Positions 39,201-54,200 of a stretch of DNA of 64,000 bases are shown one piece after another; the stretch's first letter is position 1, and each line of letters opens with the position of its first letter. Source of the DNA: Trichoplusia ni (lineage: Eukaryota; Arthropoda; Insecta; Lepidoptera; Noctuidae); assembly GCF_003590095.1 (NCBI RefSeq), contig NC_039481.1:7812001-7876000 (forward strand), written 5' to 3'. A program made the position numbers and the translations under genes. The notes under the pieces were generated by a model that saw only the letters and a list, made by a program, of their open reading frames with translations, was not told the DNA's origin and searched no databases.

Positions 39201-42200
39201 CATATTTCCAACGCAATTATTGCAAAAAGTACCACATAATACCACTAGGCGACGCCACTATGTATTCGTTGGACATTTTTCTGCTATTTATAAATCGTGG
39301 TATGTTTGTACTGTTCCGAAGTACTGTGAATTGCGCTTTGTAAAAGTTCTTGCTTTGTGCTTTTATTATCATCAAAGTTGGTCGCAACTATAGAATGAGA
39401 TAGCTCGTATCTAATATCCAGTTAATATGTTTTTCTCTATGTTCTTACAATAACTGCTATGTACTTTTATCATCTTAAATTTTGTTTAGTAGAGAATCAA
39501 TGTCACTTTGAAAAAGGATAATTTCCATTAAACCAGACCAGATGGGTCGGAAGCGCTAAACTTCCTTACTTTATGCCTTAATATAATTTTATATTACCTA
39601 TATATAATCCGAGCACATACACTTTCGCGAAGATTCGGCCAACTTGGAAGCTATATCATGAATCCCGCAGCAGTCAGGACAAAGTTTTATTACGACTCTG
39701 ACATCTGTCGCGATCACATACCTACTTATATCCTTGCTTTTATTAATATCGTAATATTCCTTCGTGAAGCTTTTCCTTGAGAGTTCGCTTCCTGTTCAAT
39801 TTGAACCACACCGTCGTGTAAAATCTCTGTTATTACATGATTCTCGGAGTTTCGCCTCAGTTACTTATTAATTAGTGTGAAACTACAAGATGTGGGTGTG
39901 TAGGTATGGTGAGTTTCTCAGTAAATATCACTATTTCTCTTTGCTGAGAAACTAGTGATACGATGTTACCATATTTGTGAAGAAGGTATATGTGTGTTAT
40001 GCTTTAGTTCACAGAAATATCAATTATGATCATCATTTTTTTCCGAACTTTCTGCACTGTTGTCAATAACTGATTAAAGCCGCTTAACTATTAACCGTTA
40101 CTCTTTTATCTAATTAATGACGAGCTTTTTGCAGCCCACATATGTGGTAATATAGATGCTCAACAAAAAACAGACATCAATTAAACGTGTGCCGGCCAAA
40201 AGGCTGGATAGTCGGTATAAACTCTTTACATTATGTGCTAATTACAGCGTTTTTACAACGTACACGGCTCCCAAGATGGGCATAAAAAGGAGCCGACCAT
40301 TAAATATAGTAAATATTCATTAACGCTTTGCGTTTGCACCGCAACCGGCTTGCTCTTGCCTTCGGTAACGAAAAGAATAAAAATAGTGAGTGGTATTGAA
40401 AGCATTTGCTTGCCGCGGGTTGCGGGTGGGCAACTCATAATTACAGTGCTAAAGAAACTAGATAGCACAGGCGATACGAAGCGCGCGAGATCACGATTAA
40501 CGGATACACAACGTTATTATCATTGCAGGCTCAACTGTAAGGAAATAAAATAAATATACTGAATGTTATTTCAATGGGTTTGCACGTTTTTATCGCCAGA
40601 AATATTACACTCCCTTTCGTATTTTATTATAATTTTGCTGTTGCTCGTGCGTGGCTTCGCACGACAAGATGACGGTTATAGCTGGAAAAACAATAACCTC
40701 CTTTAACAAGGTGTCAACTACCTCTATAACAAATGTCATCGTATTTGTTCCAGCCGGACAGCCGTTTGAGTATGAAGAGAACAAACACACATATAAGTGC
40801 AAAGTGTGATGTTAATGCATTCTTTTTAAAATGAAATGAAATTAATTAATTGAACGTTTTGAAAAACATTTTTTCTTTTTATAAGCGTATATTACGCTTC
40901 AAATACAAAATATTTAAAATTTTATACTTTATTTCATTTTACTATACTTAGTAGTTGCTTTCATTGGAATTCATCTCACAATGCTGGAATTCCCTACGTT
41001 CGTTTAGTTAGTTTAATTAAAGGGTAGCGATGTAAAATTAGTAGCTGTCTGTTGTCTAAAATATTCGGTCTAACAGACCGAATATTATATCAACGAATCT
41101 GAAAATTGGGTAATGGACAACAGGTTTTAATTAGAATTATCAATTATCCGGTTGTCAGTCACGACTATTTATGACCGGGTTTTTATTGAAGGCGTCACAC
41201 AGACTATTAGATTACCATTTAAAACGAATGACTAACGACATTGTATAACTAATCAATTACAATAAGTGTAACATAATCCTTTCTTTGTTCTCCATGATTC
41301 ATACATAGTTGTGTAGAGTATGAAATATTATATTTTGTAGCACTTAACAGTAATGATCTAAAATTACTTGTATTATGATCTGAATAACATTGTTCATTCA
41401 AGTCTGAGATACAATAGGAGTTTAAATTAATGCTGGGATGTGAACGATAATGGATACGAATTGAAAGACGGGATCCACTCGCTAAAGGAAATAATTATTG
41501 TGCCTAAATGGTAGCTCTGAAGCAGAGAAAGAAATCTCTTTTATTTGCTTTTGAATTTTGATAGACTGTGAGTCTGAATTATGATCCGTCAAGAAAATTA
41601 CTTCGATGGCAAAGACATGCATTAATACGACCTTTAAGCTAATAATTTGATAAGAAATACACCAAAAATCATATTCAATACACCAGATACTCCTAATGTT
41701 TGAGTGTTATGAAACATTAAAGTGTGTGAGCAGTGTTAAATAATTCAGGGCGACCTACAAATTCGAAGCATCCGGTGTCGCGGTACCTTGCCATTGAATT
41801 TGAATGTTATGAATGACATCTGTTCCTCTGTCGTGTTCGCTTGACTATGTTTATCACGTACACGCTTAAATTGATTAAATATTAGTATGTAGCACGTCAC
41901 GAAATTGTAATGTGAAGGTTGTTAATACTATCGTTAGTAGGTACCTACGTCCTCTACATGTAGAGTTCAATTTGACGAAAAACTTTTAGATAGAATACAA
42001 ACTCCATGTTTTATGTTAGTGCGAAATAAATGTATATTATACCGTTTGATTTAACATGATAATATAAATTAGTTTCTTCATGTTAGTAGGAGCGACGTCT
42101 ACGACTGACCGAAACCCGATAAACAACGAAACACGTCTTCGTAAATCACATCATAACAGAATATCGCAAAAACCAATCAAGAGCGAAGTCTACTCACAAT

Positions 42201-45200
42201 GTTTTTTGCACTTTCCCCTGCGTAACAAGATTGTAAGAGATAAATAATAAATGGCACTTTTATGGATGCTCTAAACATGACAATAAATATTTTGAGTTCA
42301 GAGCGTATAAACGAGGCATCATAAATCGGCCCATGGCAATCATTTGAGCTATATAAGATTATAACTAGGCTATGGTGGTGAATCTTATAAATTGCACAGG
42401 TACAGTCGTATAAGACGCATCTACGTGTGGCGAAATTTATTGCTCAGCTTACCCGAGTTGATATCTCTAGACATTACGATCACGCGTTACCTGACGCACG
42501 GAGAGATGTAAAATAGATTACGGACTGAGGTTTATTTTGATTAGATTCAGAAACTTATTTAACATATGAACATAAAACTCCTTCGTGAAATATATTTGTA
42601 TCTATTTTTATACTAAGCTAAAAGCATCTAGTATGAACACAATTGATAATTATAATTGTTTTGTACGTTTGGAATAAGGAGTTCATTTAGCATTATTCTA
42701 TAAAAATTGTATAATAGATGGGGATCATAACGACGGTTACAACAATGGTAAAAATGGCTGACGTCATAGTCCTTGTTACACTCAATGGGTTTGGGACAGC
42801 CATTTGCAGGAAATGACGCAATTACAGCCCGCTCCGACGCGGAAGATTACTTAATAGAAAATAAGAAAAGTTTTTTCCTGAAATTGCCTTTTTGAAATTA
42901 ATTACATTTAAGAAGTTCTTAGCAGGTATTTTGCTTCTATTTGGCAACGATTTTGTACCTTCATATTTTTCACGGCTTCGTGAAAATTTAATATTATTAC
43001 TCTTTTTATAAGCTTTCATTTGAGTGATCATTAACGCGGGTAAATTGAAATGTCTCATAAGTTTCTAACGGATATTTAATGTTTTCCTGTCGATAATACG
43101 CGTATACATTGATATAAGCTACGCACAAGTTTCTAACAAACGAACAAACAAACTTTGTCTGTGCGATCATGATTATGCCGCTGTTCTTGTCACAGACTGT
43201 CGGGCATACGTGACGTTCACTACTCAGCGCAGATTAACGCCCGTAAACACGCGCTCCTGTACAAAACGTGCTTGTTATAAGTTTGACACCTTTTGGAAAT
43301 AAAGTACCGGGTGATAGAAAAATACTCGTACAATATAAAGTATGATCAGGTTTCATAAATATTCGATAAATCACTCTTCGAACGTAATAAGAGCATGGAG
43401 ACTGTGGCCCACACACTTTTAGTATGATAAAGATTATTAAATATAGATTATTGTACCTCAAGTCATCAATTATAACGAAATATTTTATTAATTTAACTTT
43501 TTTCTTCCAGATACATGATATAAATAATCTAAACTAAAGCTACAAAAGTAACTTTAATTTCATTATTATTCAGGCGTAATATAAATATTGTTCAATATTG
43601 CATCTAAAACCTACACAATGACACTAGAAATAAATAGGTAACCAACAGTACGAGACAAATTTCACGTCAAAAGTAAAGGGCCTAAGACAAATGAACGAAT
43701 ACATTATAATAGTTATTTAACCTGAGGTCTTAATAAACGAGAATGATTAATTCCGAATGGCTAATTTACTTAATAAATGTGTATCAGCCTCATAAAATAT
43801 TTAACTATGTTACTTCTTATCTAGAACAAGGCAATAAATAAGACACATTTAATCGGAATACCGTAAATTAGGTACACTTGTTAGTTGTCCGTGTGTTGGA
43901 GAATTGAATGAAATAGGTGAAAATTATCATAATTATAAAAAAATGTTGTAGTCTTGGGGCTTACCGCTCCCGTTTAAAGCTCGATCCTGTACTTCTTCAC
44001 AATTTTGACAGTATAGCAAGAACGGTTTGCATTTACTTTTTTGTTTCTAATTTCATTTGGTAATCGGATTCATTCGTCTTATCGCTTTTATATACGACGT
44101 TTCAGTTTTCGTGAGGATTTAGAATTGTGTCATGTAAGCAATTTATCAACCATTGGTGTGACTAAGTTGTATTAGGTTTGAGTAAATATGAAGATTATCA
44201 GATATATCTATTTTAAGATACAACACAGATAAAGATCTAACTATTACATTACATTAAAAAACAGGTTCCACTCGAGATATAATAACAACTTTAAAGCCGA
44301 TACTTATGAATGTGATTCATTAAAATAAACCTTAAATTAATAACAGCAATAACAAATTATAATAAGTCGACGAGCTCTACATTTAGTTTGAACGAACCAA
44401 TCACGAGGTAGAATATAACAACCGTATAATTCTAATTAATCATAGTTGTAAAAATCCGCTATCTACAACCAGTAGTCAGTAGTATCATAAACAAGTCGCA
44501 GTATTACAATAAATAATATCAAAGTTGCTATACATCAGGGGGACTGCGATTGGTCGTATCGAGGCTCTAAGTTTGCGCCCACGTAGTGACCCAAGGCACG
44601 AGCGGTACAATCTGCCACATGGTACATGCCGCACGCCAAACCCACATTTCTAATGTGCACGGAACCAGAAACTATGAAATCACTTCTTATTTAAAAAGCT
44701 CGCTACATCAATACCAGATAAAACTCAGAACTTCAAGAAAGATTTGAAAAATAATTGTAGGTAATTTCGGGTCTGAAACTTTGAATAACCATATCATAGT
44801 GCCTATACTAAATACTAACTAATAGACCCTACAATTTTATTAAGTTCAGAAAAACTTTCTTGGCAATAAATTATTTATTTGATCTTTACCTCAAAATTCC
44901 TCAGAATTGGTCTACGCTGGTTGCACATAATTCACCGCTAGTTTTTATTTGCTCACAGCATGAGTCTCGCAGGCATTGTGTAGTAGACCTTCTTAAATCC
45001 ATCTTTATTGTGTTGAGGTGTATTATATTATAAGGTCGTGTGCCAGACTGGAGTGCGTAGGCGCCGGGGAAATGCGTTAGAAATTAATATTAATAGCTTG
45101 ACACTTAACATGTTATCTTGTAGTTGTAAATTTTTGTATCGAATTTCGTGTTATGAAGCAGTATATTAAATAACTGTTATCGCTATCTGACTTTTGTTCT

Positions 45201-48200
45201 TTACAAATTGAGTAATGAATATGACAAATAATGTAATAAATATAAAATATTGGTAAATAAATATAAACGTAGAGTTAACGTTTTAAAACTGACAGGAAAA
45301 AGAACTGTCAAATCTACTTCAATCCGTTGTTTATAATGTAATTAATTGTAATTTATTAGGCACAGATATGACTGGAGTTCTAATAACGTTTTTAATTGAA
45401 GAAAAAAAAATACATAATAACTAAATAATGTAAAATGGCAACATATATCGCTGCCTTCCCTGCATTGCGCCTAGGATTCGCGAGGTGAAAGCACGCGGCT
45501 GGCGTGGGCGGGCGCCGGCGGTCGCTTCATGGAATATGAGATGCGGTTCACAGTGCGGGCGCGGGTTCATGCGGACACGAGCCGAGCACACGACACGTGT
45601 CGATGACACACAACTCTTTATATGCTAATCAATACGTATTATAAAGTTCCACCGAACACTGTTTAGCACACATCAACTTCTCAATAGTTTTGTTAACTTC
45701 CGTATAAAGTCATATCAAGTGACGTCTCCCGGGCTGTGCTGTATACTACTCTACTCATCGTTTTTGGTGATGTATTGAAAATTTGCGAGGTTTATATTCC
45801 ATTTATTTTACAATTTCGTGGTTTCACTGAATGAAGGGTTGGTAATGCTACCAACACTCGTCCATAAAGTAAAAAAAAATGCAGAGAGAAAATACTCGTT
45901 AGTAAAACCGTTATATAGCGTAACCATTTAAAAAGATAATTCAATTTTGAGATATATTGAGATTAAAACGGCTTTTATGGCAGCGGTTGCGTGCATTATT
46001 CTTGCCGAGAGAGAACCGCAATCGAAGCACAGCAACAGAAAAAATAAAAAAATGCGAAAATTTGCCAATACTGAGTAGGTACGAACGTGATTTGCTCGCT
46101 GGAATAGGGTTTATTTGGGAAATTCCGATCATTCACAAAATAAGCAAAAAACAATTTAACTGAATGATTTATGCATATAGGATAGAACACGTTAACGTGA
46201 AAGTTATTTTCTATTGTTAATTAATTATTCATAACCAGTCAGACGAACAGAAAAGGTTTTTATAAAAGACGAAATATTTAAATAAAAAATATTGGAACGC
46301 GATTTCAAATTTCGAATACGCCTCCAAGTAGATGCCGACCATCGAGTTCTGAATAGACATAAAAAATGTCTTCCTGCTACTGGCTGGGTGTAAGTGGTCT
46401 TCAATGGTGCGCAAGATATTAGCTGGCAACAAGTAAATTGCAGTCGTAGGTAGAAGACGATCATTACCCGCTCTTGACACAGATACGTGATGCCTATCGC
46501 CGTGTGAGATCTACCAATGTATTACTGTTTTACTAGCCATAAAAACTGATAATCTCAACATGTTGTGTACAAATATTGGTTCCTTGTTATTTATTGACGT
46601 CGTTCCGCTTGACATTTTAATAATACAGGCATATATTAATAAAACATTCGGTAACTAAATATGTCTATGATATTATTATGTTTTTTATTGATACCGATGT
46701 CGCGAATGTAAACTGCCCATTCCTTGTCATATTAATTTGTTATTACTTTTGGACCAGTAGCTACTATATCATTTTGTTTGATTAAAAGGCGAGTCCGGGC
46801 TGTTACGCAGCCGTTGATTTAGGTACGGTAGATGAAAAGTCAACAACCTCCAATGTCTGACTTAGCTTTAAGTAAAAGTTTATAAGTAGTGTTCGACGTC
46901 TGGGGATATAAAGCCATCTTTTATTTGCTTAAGTGTGTCTGTCTTGGGCAAAAATAACTGAAGAATAATTAAATTTGTTGAAATACCTGTACCATAAAAA
47001 CTTAATTTTTGCCAATCAATTTTAGATAAGTAATTAAGTAATAAGAAAAACAGTTACTTCTATTCTACTCTATTTCGTTAATTTAATTCTATTCAATTTC
47101 CTGTTTGTTATTCAAAATATCATAATTGTATTCCACAGACATTGCGAGATATAATACAATTTTCGACAGTACTACTTCTGAAAAAATATAGAAAATAAAA
47201 TGTAACAAGACTCCTAAGTTTTTATTAAGAACTTCATCCAGTAATAACATTATTTTAGCAAAAGTCATTAGGGCAGATGGAATTTCAGAAGCTTCTTAAA
47301 TGAAAATGTACTTATATACAAATACATATTTTAGAATTGTGTAGAATATTCCTTATTGTATATGTTTAATGCTGTCCCATTTGTACTTATAACAGGTCAA
47401 ATACGCAAGGAAAATAAAATGCCTATATACTCATAAATGAACGTACGTTACGACAGCGCAAGTTGTCATAGGTTTATTGAATCAACCGTTTGTGTATGAG
47501 GAAAATGATTGAGATCGAAACAAGATTACCTATATTGGCAATATTGCTGCGGCTGATTACGGGGAGGGGACAAAATAAGAAATGTTGGAAGAAAAATATT
47601 CACGTAAAGGCGAGATGTTTTTTAGAGATAAAAATAAATAGGTGTTGAAAATGAGTTAGTCAATCTCAGCGAAATGGTTTTGTATACAGATGATTGTGTT
47701 AAGCCGGAAGACGGAAGCGGTGTCCTTGATCCGAGCTGGTTATATAAGTTCGTATTAGTGACTCCGCGTGACTCAACGGGATGTACCCTACGTGTGACGG
47801 TCGTTTGAGTTTCCGCGGGCTTAACGCTTGCAAAAACTTAATATTATTACATATTAGAAACATGATCTCTTTATACCTGTTTTGATTATGAATTAGTAAG
47901 TTATTCTTTTCTTGGATACTTTTTCTATGATTAAACAAAAAAACTCATATCCATCTATCTGGGATAAGCCAAAAATGTTTGCATTTACTCATTTGCAAAT
48001 GTATGTTTATTTTTTTAAAGACACCAAGAAAAAATATTTCTCGTATTGTTACTGAGTCTGTGTAAGACGTAAAATAAATGAAAGTGCATGTTTAAACGAC
48101 GTTTCCACAATAACCGTGAGTTATATTTGTGCATTATTAGCATTCGCGAACGCTAAAAGCATGTTTTGTGATATTTTAATGCGGCGTGGATGCATTCCAC

Positions 48201-51200
48201 TAAATAAAGAGAGACTTTATGTGACTCGTACTTCTTCATAATATGACCATACACTAGACTGCGGGGAAGGGCACGACACATGGGCGACATTAGATATGGT
48301 TACGACCGGATTTCATTGACATCTGAGTAAAGCTTAAGCACGTAAAATTTACTACTGAGGTAGTTTACAAGCAACTGTATTCCTCATTTATTCAATATTA
48401 AGAGCATAGTCAATCCTAACAATAACCTCACGAATCTTCTCTCAGGTACTTTTTGTGAAAATATATTTTTTCATTTAACGAATAATACGTAAAGCTTTTA
48501 GTTCCTAATGCAATTTATTAATATAGTTCTGAGAAGACATAAAAGGTCGTCATGATCGTTTTTGACCGGCTATCGTTGCAGCGTTAACTCTCTTGGGCAT
48601 TCGATGCGAAGATAAGAGGCTCACTTAGTGTAAAAGCAATTTTCTCTTTGTAGTAGGAGTGGCTGCAGGCCGGCCTGACCCGCGCCCACCGCTGACCCGA
48701 GCTCGGCCTACGTGTCTCTCAACTGTTTATGGTCTCGTAATACCTTGTAAACATATTGAAACAGAGATTCGACGCTTTACGACCGTTCAATAGATATCAC
48801 CAAAAGTAATTGAATTCTTGTCGGGATCGAGTTCGTAAATAGCTGTATGCAAATCCTCGAGAACAGCACTATCCGTTCGAAACCGGCAAACGGCAGTAAC
48901 TAAGGAATAATTGAAATGTCTCGCGGAGGTATTCGGGGCACGTGTGGCCGTCTGCCAAACTGTAGGGCGCGTCCGGCAACTTTATTTCATACGAGTACTC
49001 GACTCATGTTAAATTGGTATATTTTCCCATTTGATTGCTCCATGAGCGGGCAGAAGCGGTGCCACATTTCATAGCTCGCTGTTCGCAACAGCAAATTTGA
49101 TGCTAAAATAGCGCAGGAAACGTTGAACTTCTGTAAGTTACTAGCGCACCAGTAAATCAAATGAAATTATAGTGAGGCGATCGCAATGTGAATTTAGTTC
49201 CATATTTTATAGTTGAGAAAATTATCATGTAAATGGAAGTCGAAACTTGTTCAATTAGAAAAAGAGCGCTCTACAAATTGGCCGCTCAGTGCTCAATTAT
49301 GATTAACTTTATAAATTGTTTTAATATGTAAATATTGCTTTAGCATGTTCAATGTATTGGTTATATATTGTAATTTGGGTTTAGTGGAAACACATGTAAA
49401 CATTTATTTAACTTAATCTAATATTAATAAGTACAGTTTAGTGATGTTCACGTTGATTACCTTGTTCTCGGAGATGGCTCTGTTCTCGAGGGCGTACATG
49501 ATGGCCTTCGATACTTTGGTCTCGACCTCCCGCAGCGCCACGTCAGCGTCCACCTTGGTGAGCCTCTCCACGCCCTCCACGTAGCCCGCCCAGGGACCGT
49601 CCAGCTCCGACACCAGGGATCCTATGCAGCTGGTGACAAGAATATAATTTTATAATATGTTTCTTAGTGAAATGGGTGGTGGCAATCATTTTGGCAGGTA
49701 CGTCATTAAAATATAGTATTCATCTAAACCCTTGCTCCTCGCAAGTTTGTAATCCCTTGCCAATATATTTCGATTTATGAAGTATATCAAGGGACTGAAT
49801 TTGTTTTTAAGAAGTGTTAATATTACTTAGACGGATAATAATTAAATGTAGAATATGTATTGGTAAACAACTTTACTTAGAAAGTAGTTTCCAATCTGCA
49901 TGCACAACTTTTGTAAACTAATACTGTTGGCAGAAGAGAATATTTTCTACTTAACACATTTAAACTGGAAAATTGAAAAAGTTTTTTCCGAAAATATCGG
50001 ATTAAAATTGACATTTATCGAAATTATTTTTGATTAACATTAAAAAAGAATCCTGTAGTATATCGAAAAAAATACAATAGAAGATAAAAGCTAAGTAGTT
50101 TATGTAACGGTGCCTGTTCAATGTTTTCCCGATGTCCACGAGACGGGACTTGTAAAATGTTAACCGTGTTTTACTTTGTCCTCCACTAGCGAGGGAACTT
50201 CAGATGCTTTCTTTTGTTCTGCTTTGTTATTGATTCTAAGAGGATTTTCATTTATTTTGTAAGTGCATTTTGTTTCAAATATGAACAGGTATTTTTATAT
50301 GATGTTATGTGGATAAACTATTGTATTAAAAACAGTGAAGTTGTAAGTTCCTTCTGCAATATCTACCAATACTACTTTTTAATGAACGAGATACAAAATT
50401 GATGTATCATTCATGTCTACAATAAAATGACCATTTTTAAATCGTAAACCTTTTTAATACTTTTCAACATTAGTCTTAGTTATTTATCTACTAACCTGAG
50501 CACCCCACATATAATGTTTTATCAAACAGTCAGTCTGTATCTCAACCCGCATGGAGTATTCAATACAGTCAATACTCTCACTAACATTTCACGATTCTAT
50601 ACCGCTGTGGAAGCGAGACGCCGCTACACCGAGCAACCCCCATCTCCCTTCCTCAGTCCTGGTTGTAGAGCTTGTTGTACGAGCTCAGACTGCAATTAAT
50701 CCCCACGCATAACCACGGAACAAGTGTAGTCTGGCCAGTTTATACCCCGACATGATTACTCGCTACTCTCCACAACTGATATTGAACATTTTTTAAATGA
50801 AATCGCAGTTTATATGAATGCAGGATATGTAGGATTAATTCTCACACGATTCGCTCGTTTTTAATCCACGTTTTTGTGTCGTTGGGACGTTTATTAAAGG
50901 CTTTTTTTATTTAAAATGTTATAAAGAGCTTAAGAGTTAATACGAAGGAAGTTGACTTCATGACTTTGTTATTTTGAATATTGCAGAAGATATTAACTTT
51001 GTCAGAAAAAAATACTTTTGATTCGTTATGAAATAACATAGTGAAAATTTTTCTTTATACTAACTGTAAAGAAGTTTGTCAAATACAAGCAGTTTGAATT
51101 AATTATGAAATACTTCTGAATAGTCTTGGCTTTATCGTAGAACCACCTCACAGTTTGGCACTCGTTTGACTTAAGATCGCTTTGGTTAACAGAAGTTAAC

Positions 51201-54200
51201 GAATTTAATTAGTGGCGCGGTGCAAAACCTGCAGTACTAATTACTTGCTCGTTAAGCCTTCAATTGACATTTCTTATAACCTGTAAGATACAAGTGGGCA
51301 AATAAAATCACACTTAGAAAGCACATCATCATTGTTTTTTTTTATAGACATTACAGCCTGAGGTGTAATAAGATTTTACATTAGTTGCCACTTTTAGTTT
51401 TTGCACAAGAAGGAAAATACTTAATAAGAGTGAAAGGAGAGTTATAATGTGATCCCATACTGCAAAACCGGCTAGATTAAAAATAAAACCTGAAATTGTC
51501 TACTTAAGAAAGCTGCAATACCGTCTGGTGCAGCAAGCTACAGTATTTGCGCATTCTTAGTAATTTCTTATTGACAATAGCACGCGATCAGATATACTAC
51601 ATGCCAATGCGGTTAACCAACCGTCGACAGTGCCAGTTCAACTAGAAAATTTATCTAAAAGCTTACTATTCCTGTTGCTATGAAACAAAGTAGAATTTTA
51701 CTATAGGTATAAATCTTTTAGAGAGTGGAAAGAACTTTGCTTAGTTTTCGGATGAATAAGATACTGGCGTTAACTTTTCATAACCCAATATTGACAACAC
51801 AAAGTGACGACAAAGTTTCAATAGTGGAACTACTCCAAAAATAATTAAATTATAGTCTCAGTCCAGGGAATGTTCAAACACTGGCCACAAACTTGCTTGT
51901 TTAGTGTTTGAAACTGAATCATGTAAAATGACGTCAGATTGAATGACGAATGATTTGTCGAAGACAAATTTCACATAGAGATTAATTTGCTGGGCTTGAG
52001 TTAATATTTGGCGACTTTTTCCTGTTTTTTGAAGAAATATACAATAATTGAATAATATTAGGGCCACACTGATATCCTATATGGATAACTATGGAATAAA
52101 AAATTAAGAGTATATCCAAGCAATTTTTCTTAAAGACTTAAATAATAGTTAACATATCATTATAAAAAACTAAAATGAAATTCATAATATTCGACTTACC
52201 CTCTAGCGACGTTGAGGCAGTAGTGCCTGCAGGGGCGCGCGTCGTGCCCGTGACAGCGCGAGCAGCCGCTGGCGCGCATGAGGCGCTCGGCGCAGGTCTC
52301 GCTGCCGCTGGCCACCACGCGCTCCGTCGTGGCCAGCGCGTCGGCGCCCACCGCCAACATCTGCAGCAACGCGCGCGCAGCTTCCAGCGACCGAGACAGA
52401 GACGTGCCCAACTGTTAACAATACAATCATCTATTTGTAAACATTATTCTCATATTTATAAGCACCTTGCAGCCAATTTCGTAATCCTCAGATGATGAAT
52501 TTAAAGCAGCGCCGCGAGCACCGCGTGTAATGAATAAATCATCTCACCTATAAAAGTGCCATGTTTTGGTCATTAGAGATTAATTTAGCCTATCAAACCA
52601 TAAGTCCGGTGTAACGATGATTATAAATATATCAGAGAAACTGAAAGAAAACACGTTTCTAACTAATATTGGAATGACGGAAAAGCAGTAGGAACGTAGG
52701 ATATTACTCAGAAAATGATTTATTATTTTAAAGCGTCGGCGTTGGCAGCAGTGAACGACAAAATTTATGTAAATAAACTCAATTTTACGGGTTAAGTAAT
52801 GACCACCAACACTGTAGAGGTCTTAACCTGCATATGTAAATAAACGTAAAAGTCTAGAAGTGGTTTTATACAAAGTGAGTGTTATCGCGGTTCCGCACGC
52901 CCGCTTTTCATGTCCTTTGCATGACTTGCATTTGTCCGCATGCTCCAGTTTAACGTTTTTTACCAACTTTAGCGAACCCAGTTAGTTTAAAAAATAAACA
53001 ATTTTCCAAGTTATAGTTACACGGCAGAAAATAGTCATGCGGAAACCTAACTGTATGGAATAATACTTCCATTATAAAATTAAAGTTTAAGAAATGTTAC
53101 TTAACTATTTTACTATACGCTATTCTGAGAGATGGTACAGAAATGTCTGGTATTGGTAAATAATTTTACATATTTACGTAAATGTCTATAATAAAGGATA
53201 GGGCTGTAACATGTATTTGGCCCGGTTGGCTATATTATGCACGTAAACAGCGTCACAAACGTGGTAAAAAACTGTGAAGTGTTTATGTATGCCGATGACA
53301 TGTGCTTAATGTACTCATCTCATAACATACACGAAGCCAGAACTGGCATTCAGGATGATTTCAATAACATCACCAAATGGGCGCATGATAATGGAATCAT
53401 CTTGAATGTTAACAAAACCAAGATAATGCACATACATTCTCCTCACAACCGAGCAGCAAAGAGTACAAATAGATCGGACATAAATATACAGGGCCACACC
53501 TATGAATGCTTACACGCGAATAATAGTAGTTGTTTCTGCCAAAATGTAGAAGTTGTCGAAACCTTTAAGTACCTTGGTCTTTGGGTGGATAGTAACGCTA
53601 ATTGGCGGACGCATGTTGACACGGTGTGCACGAAACTCAGAACAGTTCTGAGTAAGTTCTACGCACTAAAAGCGCCACTAAGTAGAAAAACGCTACGTGT
53701 TGTTTATTTTGCTCTAGTCGAGTCGTTGATAGGTTACGGTTTAAATGTATATGGCCGCACATTCAAATCTTATTTAGATGACATTAAATCCCTGCAAACC
53801 CGGTTTTTGAAATATCTCGTACCACCTAAAGTTAGACATCAATGTAAACAAAACTATGATAGACTGTATGTTACCCTTAAAATGCTACCTGTGCATGAAC
53901 GGGTCAAATACTTGCTGATCCTTGACCAGTTTTATAAAGAACAATTTAAAGTAAAAATAGTAAATAAGTACAATACAAGGCGTGTAAGAGAAAATAAGTT
54001 AGTCTGTCCACCCATAAAAAATTATTACGGCGCAAGAACCAATAAGTATTTGATCCCAGTATTGTATAATGATAATGACTGGTTGAGGCAAATGGACACA
54101 CAGTTGAGCACACGTTCACTTAAAAAGAATCTGTTAAAAATATTAAACTTAGAATTTTCCAAAAATGTTAGTTAATGTATGTAGGTAGTCTGATGTTTTT

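Larger units (their letters stand above)
37912..49460 (-). other. dlp: Longest glypican intron, 11.5 kb
   Basis: Donor GTAATC, acceptor ttgttcccag. Mostly AT-rich unique-looking sequence. It holds a hairpin-family copy (38364-38421), a perfect 12-bp stem hairpin (41060-41086), a protein-like block (46292-46510, minus strand) and GC-rich patches near 39110-39150, 44560-44650, 45480-45605 and 48660-48715. No other exon with matching phase and glypican resemblance was seen. Confidence 0.85.

Noticed and set aside
52175..52495. 106-codon plus-strand frame rich in Ala, Gly and Arg
   Set aside because: Shadow of the GC-rich cysteine-block exon on the minus strand.
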